From assembly GCF_000745015.1 (NCBI RefSeq), contig NZ_JQNA01000002.1:5890001-5954000 (forward strand): a DNA stretch of 64,000 nt, given 5' to 3'. Shown in pieces: positions 19,721 through 27,784 of this stretch. The DNA comes from Burkholderia sp. 9120 (GTDB taxonomy: Bacteria; Pseudomonadota; Gammaproteobacteria; Burkholderiales; Burkholderiaceae). The notes below the pieces were generated by a model. It searched no databases. It had not been told where the DNA came from and worked only from the letters and a program-made list of their open reading frames with translations. A program made the position numbers and the translations under genes. Every line of letters starts with the position of its first letter. Position 1 is the first letter of the stretch.

Positions 19721-19750
19721 GCGACACGTGTTTAAAACACACGACACCTG
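19721..19750. promoter_or_regulatory. Candidate upstream activator sites (GCGACA type)
   Basis: GCGACACGTG-N10-ACGACACCTG: two similar ten-mers start exactly 20 bases (two helical turns) apart. They lie about 70-100 bases upstream of the -24 element. Related boxes occur upstream of the other sigma-54 promoters in this window (28437-28460 and 37795-37824). Confidence 0.5.
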
Positions 19751-19817
19751 AAATACCACCTGTTCACAAAAATCCCCGGTTTTAAACAAAAAACCTTATT
19801 AAATGCACTCTCACGAT

Positions 19818-19833
19818 TGGCATTGAATTTGCA
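19818..19833 (+). promoter_or_regulatory. Sigma-54 promoter of the pvf-like operon
   Basis: TGGCAT-TGAAT-TTGCA fits TGGCAC-N5-TTGCW with one mismatch and exact GG/GC spacing. The predicted start of transcription is near 19844, about 70 bases before the first start codon. An enhancer-binding activator is encoded at 29574. Confidence 0.7.
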
Positions 19834-19914
19834 TTATTGATTCCGCGACGACGGTTGCCCCCCGCTGTCGTATTTCCTTATCGATACCTGAGAAACATAC
19901 TGAGGACGACTATC

Positions 19915-20697
19915 GTGAACAGCATTGAGAAACTCGAAGCGCAGCTCGAAAAACAACATGCGGCGCTCGCCCATCACCCCATCTTTCACTCGATCGAAAC
20001 CCTTCAGGGTCTGCGCACCTTCATGGAGTGGCACGTGTTCGCCGTATGGGATTTCATGTCGCTCGTCAAACGTCTGCAGGCCGATCTGACGACCATCACG
20101 CTGCCGTGGATCGCTCCTCGCAATGCGAACGCCGCACGGCTGATCAACGAGATCGTGCTCGGCGAGGAATGCGACGAAACGCCGAAGGGCCACATGAGCC
20201 ACTTCGACCTGTATCTGCACGCCATGCGCGATGTTGGCGCGAGCACCGAGCGCATCGACCGGATGATCGGCTTGCTGTCAAAGGGCGCCAGCGTTCATAG
20301 CGCGCTCAGCACTGTCGAAGCCCCCGCGCCGGTGATCCGCTTCGTCAGCTCGACCTTCGCGACCTGCTATGAAGGCGCGACGCATCAAGTGCTCGGCAAC
20401 TTTTTCTACGGTCGCGAAAACGCGATTCCCGACATGTTCCGCACGCTGCTCGCCGGCTGGAAGATCGAGCGCGCCAGCGTGCCGCTGCTGAGTTACTACC
20501 TCGACCGTCACATCGAAGTGGATTCGGGAGAACACGGCCCGGCCGCGCGCGCAATGATCGCCGAGGGCGCCGGCGGAGACGAACGCAAGTTGCGCGAAGC
20601 GCTCGAAGCGGGCGTTGCCGCGATCGACGAAAGGCTGCGCCTATGGGACGGGCTGCACGCGCATCTGATCGCCCAGAAAGACGCGATCGCTGCCTGA
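19915..20697 (+). CDS. pvfA: DUF3050 haem-oxygenase-like diiron protein (PvfA/MgoB-like)
   Basis: 260 residues. [17 protein letters not shown] (38-54) and [16 protein letters not shown] (75-90) are hallmarks of DUF3050, a branch of the haem-oxygenase-like diiron oxidases. Further His/Glu ligands are in [13 protein letters not shown] and [14 protein letters not shown]. In Pseudomonas the same protein is the first product of pvfABCD/mgoBCAD, needed for the diazeniumdiolate leudiazen, and the Burkholderia ham locus has a comparable gene set. It probably oxidises or rearranges an N-oxygenated amino-acid derivative. The start is GTG with GAGG nine bases upstream. It is the first gene after the sigma-54 promoter. 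Confidence 0.85.
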   Translation: MNSIEKLEAQLEKQHAALAHHPIFHSIETLQGLRTFMEWHVFAVWDFMSLVKRLQADLTTITLPWIAPRNANAARLINEIVLGEECDETPKGHMSHFDLYLHAMRDVGASTERIDRMIGLLSKGASVHSALSTVEAPAPVIRFVSSTFATCYEGATHQVLGNFFYGRENAIPDMFRTLLAGWKIERASVPLLSYYLDRHIEVDSGEHGPAARAMIAEGAGGDERKLREALEAGVAAIDERLRLWDGLHAHLIAQKDAIAA

Positions 20698-20781
20698 GTT
20701 CCGGCGCCGGCGCCCAAGGCGGCAGTACGACTGCCGGGCGTCCGCGTCTTCCGGTTCAAATACTCTTCTGAGGCAATGGCC

Positions 20782-21708
20782 ATGATGTCACTCCAGAGTT
20801 ACGTCAGTCACGCGGATCAGTGGGAACAGCGCGCGACGATCCGCTCGCGTCCCCGGCGCATCGTCGAAGACGACGCGCTCAGTTACTACCCGATCGAACG
20901 TCAGCCGCTCTACGCGCACCCCACCATCGTCGACGCGGGTTCGCGTGTGCAGGACTACATCCTGTTGCAGAGCTTCTACAAGTACATCAACGACGTGATC
21001 ATCTTCGAAACGGAGATCGTCAACCGGACCGCGCTCGCAATCGCCAAGAGCCGCTTTCCGTTCGACTTCCCGTTTGCATGCAAGAGCGATGCGATGTCGG
21101 TGGTGATCGACGAGCACTATCACGCGTACGTCGCGATGGACTATCTCGACCAGGTCGAGCGCAACACGGGCATCGCGCCAATCGAGCAGAACAAGGAGAT
21201 CGAGTTGTCGCGTGCGATTCCGCGAGCGATCGCCTACGTGCCGGCTGAGTATGCCGCCGGTATGGAATTGCTGGCGGTCGCGATATCGGAGAACACCGTG
21301 ACCGCCGAGGTCGCGGCGTTCTCGCGCGACGCCACGCTCAAGCGCTCGGTCAAAGGCGTGATGGCCGATCACCTTGCCGACGAAGGCCGTCATTCGGTGT
21401 TCTGGATCAACCTCGTCAAGCTCTACTGGTCGCAGATCGGCGAGCCGGCGCGGATCGCGCTCGGCCTCGGCCTGCCGTACTTCCTCAAGGAGTACCTGAC
21501 CAACGAGTTGCAGCTCGAATTCGACCGCCGTCTGATCGCTTCACTCGATCTGCCGCAGGCGAGCCGCGAGCAGATCGCGAACGACATGGTCGGCGCTTAT
21601 CCGATCACCAGTACGCATCCGATGATCGTCAATATCCGCAAGTTTCTGAAGATGGCGGGATTGCTGGAACACGAACCCACGTGCGCGGCAATTGCCGCGT
21701 ACCTGTGA
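20782..21708 (+). CDS. pvfB: AurF-like diiron N-oxygenase (PvfB/MgoC/HamC-like)
   Basis: 308 residues. All seven carboxylate/His ligands of p-aminobenzoate N-oxygenase AurF have counterparts: E78 (or E76) in IIFETEIVN, E111 and H114 in DEHYH, E170 in ISENTV, and H197, E201, H204 in DHLADEGRH. The family oxidises an amine to hydroxylamine or nitro level. In pvf/mgo/ham loci it oxidises the amino group of the amino-acid-derived intermediate. I choose the ATG at 20782, eight bases after GAGG; ATG 20776 is too close to that site. It is followed after 10 bases by the NRPS gene. Confidence 0.92.
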   Translation: MMSLQSYVSHADQWEQRATIRSRPRRIVEDDALSYYPIERQPLYAHPTIVDAGSRVQDYILLQSFYKYINDVIIFETEIVNRTALAIAKSRFPFDFPFACKSDAMSVVIDEHYHAYVAMDYLDQVERNTGIAPIEQNKEIELSRAIPRAIAYVPAEYAAGMELLAVAISENTVTAEVAAFSRDATLKRSVKGVMADHLADEGRHSVFWINLVKLYWSQIGEPARIALGLGLPYFLKEYLTNELQLEFDRRLIASLDLPQASREQIANDMVGAYPITSTHPMIVNIRKFLKMAGLLEHEPTCAAIAAYL

Positions 21709-21718
21709 GGAGCGGTGC

Positions 21719-24700
21719 ATGAGAACCTTAACTTTTGCCGTCAGCGGCAATAACCGGCTCGGCGCAAATCTGCTTGCGCTGTTGCACGACGTCGGCCACA
21801 TGGTGCAGGCGGCCGACACGCAGCCGGGTCCGTTGCTCGACATGGCGCAGGTGCTCGGCATCGCGGAACCCGGGACGGCCCACGCGGCCGCCGCGCCGCT
21901 CGCGGTCGAATGGCGGGTGCGCTGCGGTACAGCCGAGCGTGCCGGCGACGCGCGCTATCACGCCGGCCGCACGCTCGAATTTCACGCGACGTCCACGACG
22001 TTGCCGCCCGCGACGGTATCGATCGAATGGCGCTCGCAGGACCGCGCTGGCGCCGTTCGGCAAATCGCCGGCCGTGCGATCGAACTGACGCCGACGCTGT
22101 GCGGCGCGGACATGGTCGCCGAAATCGAAGCAACGGCCGAAGAGCTGTTCGCTGAAATCGTCAGCCTCCTTGGACGCGATGCGTTGAACGAAAACGTACT
22201 GCCGACCTTAGCCGCCGCGGACCAGGGCGGTGCACTCACGCTCGACCTTCGTGCGTTGGCGGGCTGGCATGCGACCAACCAGACCGCACGGCCATTCGAG
22301 CTCGATCCGTCGCTGCCGGAAATGGTGTCGCGCACCGCACGCGCCACGCCGGAGGCGATTGCGCTACACGATGAACACGGTACGGTCACTTACCGCACGT
22401 TCGTCGGCGCGGCAATGAAGCTGGCCGGTCAACTGGCAGCCGGGGCGCCGGCGCCCGGGGTCCTTGCGGCAGAGGCGGAGCCCATCCCGCGCGTGATTGC
22501 GGTGCGACTGCGCAAATCGTCGCTGTTGTACGTTGCGATACTCGGTGCGATCGGCTCGGGCGCGGCGTACCTGCCGCTCGATCCGTCGTTCCCGGCGGAG
22601 CGGGTGCGGTTGATTCTGGAGCAATCGCACGCGGATTGCCTGATCACCGACGACACGTTCGACGCCGCCGCGCTGCACGGTCTGCCGGTGAGCATCGTGC
22701 GCCTCACGCAACTCGATGCGGCGGGCGTCGATATTCAGCGCGCCGCATGGCCCGTCGAAGCGGATCCCGACCGTCTGCGCCGCTGCGCGATCACGATCTT
22801 CACATCGGGTTCGACCGGCGTGCCGAAGGGCGTGATGCTCACGCATCGCAACATCGTGCACTTCTGCCACTGGTACCGCGATTACATCGAGTTGAACGCC
22901 GCTTCGCGCGTGCTGCAGTTCTGCACGGTTGCGTTCGACGTGTCGCTGCTCGACATCTTCCCGACCTTCCTCGCGGGCTCGACGCTGGTGATTCCGACTG
23001 AAGAGCAGCGTCACGCCCTCGACGATCTGAGCCGCCTGATCGCCGAGCGGCGTCTCACGCATGCATTCCTGCCACCCGCCCTGCTGGCCGTCATGCCACC
23101 CGCCGACTGGCCCGATCTGAAGCATCTGCTGACTGGCGGCGACATCTGCTTTCCGGAGACCATTGCGCGGTTTGGCGCGACGCGTCAGTTCCACAACATC
23201 TTCGGCCCGGCGGAATGCACGGTGCTGGTCACGATCGCGCGGCTGCAAGCCAGCGACAACAACCGCATGATCGGTCGCCCGACCGCGAATGTCCGCTGCT
23301 ACGTGCTCGACGAAAGCGGTCATCCGGTGCGCACCGGCGAAGCAGGCGAGCTGTGCGTGGCGGGCGCGGGCGTTGCCGACGGTTACCTGCGCCGCGCCGA
23401 TCTGAGCCGCGAGCGCTTCGTGCCGAATCCGTACGCGAGCGCCGACGGCGTGTGGCCGAACGCGCACAACGAAACGCTGTACCGCTCCGGCGACATCGTG
23501 CAATGGGACAAGCAGGGCGCACTGCATTTCATCGGCCGGCGCGATGCGCAAGTGAAGATCCGCGGCTTTCGGGTTGAACTCGGCGAAATCGAAAACGCCG
23601 CGCTCGCCACGAATCTATTCAGCCAGTGCGCGTGCGTCGTCGACGAACGCAAACGGATTCGCATCTTCGTCAGCAAACCGCGCGACGAAACCGTCACGGC
23701 CGACGCCTTGCGTGCCGCGCTCGCCGTTAAATTGCCCGACTACATGCTGCCGCACGAAGCGATTGAGCTCGACGCGCTGCCGGCCACCAACAACGGCAAG
23801 ATCGACCGCGGCGCGCTCGCGCAGATTCCGTCGCAACGCGCCGCTGCGGCAGCGCGCGACGGCGAACCCGCGAACCCGACCGAGCGTCAGTTGCGCGCGT
23901 TGTGGGCCACGCTGCTCGATCTCGACGAACCGGAAATCGGCCGTCACGATTCGTTCTTCGATCTCGGCGGTCACTCGCTGCTGGTGTCGCGCCTGATGCT
24001 CGCCGTCAAGCGGCAGATGGCCGGCAATGCGCCGCTTGCGCGCTTCATGGAACGGCCGACCATCGAAGCGCTGGCGTCGCTGCTCACCGACCGTGATCGC
24101 AAGAAGGGCGACCGGATTCCGCCGCGCGTGTTCGCCGACATGCGTCTGCCAGACGAGATCCGGCCGCTCGACGGCTTACGGCCCGATCCGCGCAACCTGG
24201 CCAATGTGCTGCTGACCGGCGCGAACGGTTTTCTCGGCAGCTTCATCGCCGCCGAACTGATCGAGCAAACCGATGCGACTGTGTGGTGCCTGATTCGTGC
24301 GAAGAACGACGAAGAGGGTCGCGCGCGCCTCGACACGGCGTTCCGCACGAACGGCCTGCCCGCGCTCGCCGGTCATCCACGCCTGAAGGTCGTCACCGGA
24401 GACCTTGCCGAAGACCGCCTTGGTTTGTCGAAGGACACCTGGCAGCAACTCGCCGAGCGTATCGACGCGATCTATCACAACGGCGCGCACGTCAATCACG
24501 TGTACGACTACCCGTTCCTGTATCGCGCGAATGTGGCTTCGACGCTCGAGTTGCTACGGCTCGCGTGCGAGCGGCGCAACAAGTCGCTGCATTTCGTCTC
24601 GACGCTGTCGGCGGCGAGCGCGACCGACAGCGACGGCAAGCTGATCGAAGACGGTCCGTCGCTCGACGCGCCCGCGTTCGTCAACAACGGCTACAACGTG

Positions 24701-25369
24701 ACGAAATGGGTTTCCGAGCATCTGGTCTGGGAGGCGGCGCAACGCGGCATCGACGCGACGATTCTACGGCCCGGCAACATTACAGGCGTCGCGCGCAGTG
24801 GGCTGTGCCTGCCGGATCGCAACCGCGTGCTGCTGCTCGTGAAGGGCTCGCTGCAACTCGGCTTCGCACCGGCCGGCGACACTGCGTTCGATTTCAGCCC
24901 CGTCGATTTCCTCGCCCGCGCGATCGTGCTTTGCAGCATCGATCCGCAGCGCGAACAGCGAGCCTTTCACTTCCAGAACCCACAACCGCTGACGTGGGAA
25001 GGCTACCTCGGCACGTTGTCGCGCCTCGGCTACCTGCTCGCGCTCGAAGATCCCGCCGTATGGCGCGACCGCCTGATGTCGATCGACGAATCCAATGCGC
25101 TGTTCGACGTGGTGGCGTTCTACCTCGACGACTCGCAGGAGGACATCGGCGATATGGCACGGATCGAACACCACGTCACCGCCACCACGCTGGACCGGCT
25201 CGGCCTCGCGTATCCGGAGAAAGACGCGGCGTTGCTCGATGCGCATTTCGGCTATCTGGTGACGAGCGGCTTCCTGCCCGTGCCGCCGCCGGCTTCTGCA
25301 TCGGCTTCAACGAAAAGGAAGCTCGCCGACGTACAGATTGCGTCGAACGATGCCGCGCAATCGGCCTGA
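21719..25369 (+). CDS. pvfC: NRPS A-T-R protein (PvfC/MgoA/HamD-like)
   Basis: 1216 residues. An N-terminal region of about 200 residues has no clear domain. It is followed by an adenylation domain with TIFTSGSTGVPKGVMLTH near 360, FGPAECTV, LYRSGDIVQWD near 587 and NNGKIDR. A carrier domain follows with DSFFDLGGHSLLV (phosphopantetheine Ser about 753). The last domain is an NAD(P)H thioester reductase with LLTGANGFLGS near 831 and the YxxxK pair in GYNVTKW near 992. There is no condensation domain. The enzyme activates one amino acid and releases it as aldehyde or alcohol. Anchored on GrsA, the pocket reads D-V-L-F-L-G-I-V-L, which suits a branched aliphatic residue (inference). Start set by GAGGAG six bases upstream. 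Confidence 0.93.
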   Translation: MRTLTFAVSGNNRLGANLLALLHDVGHMVQAADTQPGPLLDMAQVLGIAEPGTAHAAAAPLAVEWRVRCGTAERAGDARYHAGRTLEFHATSTTLPPATVSIEWRSQDRAGAVRQIAGRAIELTPTLCGADMVAEIEATAEELFAEIVSLLGRDALNENVLPTLAAADQGGALTLDLRALAGWHATNQTARPFELDPSLPEMVSRTARATPEAIALHDEHGTVTYRTFVGAAMKLAGQLAAGAPAPGVLAAEAEPIPRVIAVRLRKSSLLYVAILGAIGSGAAYLPLDPSFPAERVRLILEQSHADCLITDDTFDAAALHGLPVSIVRLTQLDAAGVDIQRAAWPVEADPDRLRRCAITIFTSGSTGVPKGVMLTHRNIVHFCHWYRDYIELNAASRVLQFCTVAFDVSLLDIFPTFLAGSTLVIPTEEQRHALDDLSRLIAERRLTHAFLPPALLAVMPPADWPDLKHLLTGGDICFPETIARFGATRQFHNIFGPAECTVLVTIARLQASDNNRMIGRPTANVRCYVLDESGHPVRTGEAGELCVAGAGVADGYLRRADLSRERFVPNPYASADGVWPNAHNETLYRSGDIVQWDKQGALHFIGRRDAQVKIRGFRVELGEIENAALATNLFSQCACVVDERKRIRIFVSKPRDETVTADALRAALAVKLPDYMLPHEAIELDALPATNNGKIDRGALAQIPSQRAAAAARDGEPANPTERQLRALWATLLDLDEPEIGRHDSFFDLGGHSLLVSRLMLAVKRQMAGNAPLARFMERPTIEALASLLTDRDRKKGDRIPPRVFADMRLPDEIRPLDGLRPDPRNLANVLLTGANGFLGSFIAAELIEQTDATVWCLIRAKNDEEGRARLDTAFRTNGLPALAGHPRLKVVTGDLAEDRLGLSKDTWQQLAERIDAIYHNGAHVNHVYDYPFLYRANVASTLELLRLACERRNKSLHFVSTLSAASATDSDGKLIEDGPSLDAPAFVNNGYNVTKWVSEHLVWEAAQRGIDATILRPGNITGVARSGLCLPDRNRVLLLVKGSLQLGFAPAGDTAFDFSPVDFLARAIVLCSIDPQREQRAFHFQNPQPLTWEGYLGTLSRLGYLLALEDPAVWRDRLMSIDESNALFDVVAFYLDDSQEDIGDMARIEHHVTATTLDRLGLAYPEKDAALLDAHFGYLVTSGFLPVPPPASASASTKRKLADVQIASNDAAQSA

Positions 25370-25436
25370 CCCTTGCACTGCCCCCGCTTTATCCCGGCTT
25401 CACCCAGGCGTCACCCCAACCCTCAAGGAGAGCATC

Positions 25437-25925
25437 ATGCAGCAGAAAGTACGGATCGAACTGCGCCCCGACACGTTGATCCACAACCTCGGCACAACCG
25501 TCCATGCCGGAATCGCCGAACTCAACGCACCGGCTCGCAAGGTGTGGGAAACGGTCGGTCGCTTCGACGGCTATAACCGCTTCGTCACCGGCCTCGAGCG
25601 TATCGAAATGACCGGTACGGCGACTGGACTGCGCTCGTTGCGCAACAAGTTCTTCGCCGGCGGCGATCTGGTGGTCGAGCAACTCAATTCGCGCGATGAC
25701 CAGAACATGACGATGACGTGGACGCTGATCTACACCACGTTCGACATCGGCAACATGTGGGCGTCGATGCAAGTCGTGCCGCGCGGCGATAACGCCTGCA
25801 CCGCCACCTACCGGATCGCCGGCGAAGCACGCTCAGGCGACCCGAAGGATCAGCCCGCGTTCGACAAGTTCGCGGTCGACTTCCTGAAGATGGCGATGGA
25901 CAACCTGCGCGCGATGTTCAACTAG
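25437..25925 (+). CDS. pvfD: SRPBCC (polyketide-cyclase-like) protein (PvfD/MgoD-like)
   Basis: 162 residues with the START/Bet v1-like helix-grip pattern: an early strand, APARKVWETVGRFDGYNRF, five or six strands, and a long C-terminal helix (DKFAVDFLKMAMDNLRAMF). In pvf/mgo loci the fourth gene is a small SRPBCC protein, and the order here is the same. Its biochemical role is not settled; it may bind or cyclise a reactive intermediate. Start set by AAGGAG six bases before ATG. It is probably the last gene of the core operon; a GC-rich hairpin lies 53 bases after the stop. Confidence 0.85.
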   Translation: MQQKVRIELRPDTLIHNLGTTVHAGIAELNAPARKVWETVGRFDGYNRFVTGLERIEMTGTATGLRSLRNKFFAGGDLVVEQLNSRDDQNMTMTWTLIYTTFDIGNMWASMQVVPRGDNACTATYRIAGEARSGDPKDQPAFDKFAVDFLKMAMDNLRAMFN

Positions 25926-25977
25926 GCGCGAGCGCTGCGGTAAGCGGTGAAGCGACCGCGCAGCCGCAGCCGCACTA

Positions 25978-26015
25978 CGCCCTCGCAGCGGCGCCGCAAG
26001 CCTGCTGCGAGGGCG
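25978..26015. terminator. GC-rich hairpin after the pvf-like operon
   Basis: CGCCCTCGCAGC and GCTGCGAGGGCG form a perfect 12-base stem around a 14-base loop. There is no T-run, so it may be a Rho-assisted terminator, an mRNA 3' stabiliser or a partial block before the aminotransferase. Confidence 0.5.
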
Positions 26016-26117
26016 CGTCAACCTGCCGGATCAGCGTTTCGGGGCCACCGCGAAACGAACGGCCATGGCGCCGCCGGCTTGCCCTGCCCACTCATCATCG
26101 ATCTCGAGCCCGAAGCC

Positions 26118-27317
26118 ATGGATAGACACATTCCGCCTGTCGGCCGCTGGAAACTGGCGAGACGTGCACAGCAGATGACGCATTCCGCGCTCAGGGAGTT
26201 GCTCAAGGTGACCGAGCGCGCCGATATGATTTCATTCGCCGGCGGCCTGCCGTCACCCGATGCGCTGCCGCTCGCGCGCATTGTCGAAGTCACGCAGCGC
26301 ATTCTCAGCACCGACGCAATCGGCACACTGCAATACGGCCCGTCGGAAGGCTACACACCGCTGCGTGAAGCGATCGCCGAGCGCTTCACGCGCAACGGTT
26401 CGCCGGTGCGAGCGTCACAAGTGCTGATCACCACCGGTTCGCAGCAAGCGCTGGATCTGGTGGCGCGCGTGCTGATCGACCAGGGTAGCCGCGTGCTGGT
26501 CGAAACACCCACCTATCTCGGTGCGGTGCAGGCGTTCTCGCAATACGAGCCGAACTTCGAACAACTGGCGAGCGACGCGGACGGTTTGATTCCCGAGTTG
26601 TTGTCGCCGGCTCAATTGCGCGGCGCGTGCCTGTTGTACACGCAACCGAATTTTCAGAATCCGACGGGACGGCGGCTGCCGCTCGAACGGCGCCGGCAAC
26701 TTGCACGCCTGTCGCTCGAAACGGGTTTGCTCGTGGTCGAAGATGATCCGTACGGCGAGCTGGTCTACGAAGGCGGTCCACTGCCGTCGATTCATTCAAT
26801 GGCGCCCGACGCGGTCGTCTATCTCGGTTCGTTTTCAAAGATCCTGGCGCCGGGTTTGCGCGTAGGCTACCTGATCGCACCGGAAGAACTGATGGTCAAA
26901 CTCGTGCAGGCGAAACAGGCAAGCGACCTGCACACCGCCGGGCTCACCCAACGGATCGCGCACCAGGTCTTCACCGAGGGCTTTCTCGAGCCGCATCTGC
27001 ACGCATTGCAGGCCCGTTATCGCGAGCAATGCGCGGTGATGCTGGAGAGCCTCGGGATGCACATGCCGCCGGGCGTGACATGGAGCCGGCCCGAAGGCGG
27101 CATGTTCCTGTGGGTCACGCTACCGTCGCAGCTGAGCGCCTTCGACCTGTTCGAAGCGGCGATGCAGGCCGGCGTCGCGTTCGTGCCGGGCGCCGCGTTC
27201 TATGCGGCCGAGCCGCAGCACAATACGTTGCGGCTGTCGTTCACCACTGCGACGACGGCGCAGATTCGCTGCGGTGTCGAAACGTTGGGACGCATCGTGG
27301 CGGCGCGTCTGTCGTAA
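26118..27317 (+). CDS. PLP-dependent aminotransferase, class I/II (LysN-like)
   Basis: 399 residues. The fold-type I core shows FAGGLPSPDALPL, GSQQALDLVARVL, YTQPNFQNPTGRRLP (Asn for PLP), VVEDDPYGELVY and the Schiff-base lysine in YLGSFSKILAPGLRVGYL. There is no GntR DNA-binding domain, so it is a stand-alone enzyme of the 2-aminoadipate/KAT branch rather than a MocR regulator. It lies 192 bases after the SRPBCC gene in the same direction. The fragin (ham) locus of Burkholderia also includes an aminotransferase, so a role in the same pathway is plausible. The start is ATG; an upstream frame is low complexity. Confidence 0.88.
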   Translation: MDRHIPPVGRWKLARRAQQMTHSALRELLKVTERADMISFAGGLPSPDALPLARIVEVTQRILSTDAIGTLQYGPSEGYTPLREAIAERFTRNGSPVRASQVLITTGSQQALDLVARVLIDQGSRVLVETPTYLGAVQAFSQYEPNFEQLASDADGLIPELLSPAQLRGACLLYTQPNFQNPTGRRLPLERRRQLARLSLETGLLVVEDDPYGELVYEGGPLPSIHSMAPDAVVYLGSFSKILAPGLRVGYLIAPEELMVKLVQAKQASDLHTAGLTQRIAHQVFTEGFLEPHLHALQARYREQCAVMLESLGMHMPPGVTWSRPEGGMFLWVTLPSQLSAFDLFEAAMQAGVAFVPGAAFYAAEPQHNTLRLSFTTATTAQIRCGVETLGRIVAARLS

Positions 27318-27320
27318 CGC

Positions 27321-27349
27321 ATGGCGGGTGGCTATTCACCGCCCGCCAT
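27321..27349. terminator. Convergent terminator hairpin
   Basis: ATGGCGGGTGG pairs with CACCGCCCGCCAT with one wobble. It sits in the 35-base gap between two converging genes and probably serves both. Confidence 0.65.
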
Positions 27350-27352
27350 TGC

Positions 27353-27784
27353 CTAGACGGTTGTGTCCGCGATCCACTCCTGGAACGTCACCTCCACGGT
27401 GATGAACGACAGATTCATGCCGCGCACCACGCGCCCGGCAAACACCTGGCTATCGGTGCCCGACAGGATGGCGGTGAGCTCCGTCGTACCCATGTCGTCT
27501 CGCCCCAGCGCGGCGCCCGCGACTTCGCCGAACAACCCGACGATCTCGACGCCCGGCCCCTTCACGATCTGCGTGGCCAGCGAAGCGCCCGTACCGCTGG
27601 CCAGATGCCCGTCGATCAAACTGCCGACCGCACTGCGCACCACCGCGCGGCCAATGCCGTATTGCGAACACAAGCGTTCGAGCGATTCGACGATGTCCTC
27701 GTTCGGCTTCAGGCGCGCAATCACGGTGCGTCCGTAACTGCCTGTTTCAAGCTTGACCTCGGATGAGTTGGATAGCGAAGTCAT
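27353..27784 (-). CDS. DUF296/PPC-domain protein, His motif degenerate
   Basis: 143 residues of the PPC (DUF296) fold: GRTVIARLKPNEDIVESLER, GIGRAVVRSAVGSL, then FVV-type strands up to MNLSFITVEVTFQEW. In the family a GGH-containing loop (usually HGGH) carries conserved His residues. Here the loop reads VFAGRVVRG, so this copy has lost it. It overlaps the upstream paralogue by four bases (ATGA) and is surely co-translated. The pair might form a mixed trimer. Function unknown; PPC proteins are known in bacteria as trimers of uncertain role and in plants as DNA-binding modules. Confidence 0.8.
   Translation of the reverse strand: MTSLSNSSEVKLETGSYGRTVIARLKPNEDIVESLERLCSQYGIGRAVVRSAVGSLIDGHLASGTGASLATQIVKGPGVEIVGLFGEVAGAALGRDDMGTTELTAILSGTDSQVFAGRVVRGMNLSFITVEVTFQEWIADTTV

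Larger units (their letters stand above)
19378..19914. other. AT-rich control region before the pvf-like operon
   Basis: 537 bases without a gene. From about 19480 to 19840 the sequence is clearly AT-rich, against a GC-rich background on both sides. It holds the terminator at 19537-19572, a TTATGGC-N10-GCCATAA inverted repeat at 19630-19653, GTGTTTAAAACAC at 19728-19740, the GCGACA-type direct repeat at 19721-19750, and a sigma-54 promoter at 19818-19833. Such AT-rich leaders are typical targets of H-NS-like silencers and IHF, and of horizontally gained operons. Confidence 0.8.

Noticed and set aside
26118..27317. MocR-type regulator
   Set aside because: It lacks the N-terminal GntR helix-turn-helix; it is a stand-alone aminotransferase, unlike the gene at 44714.
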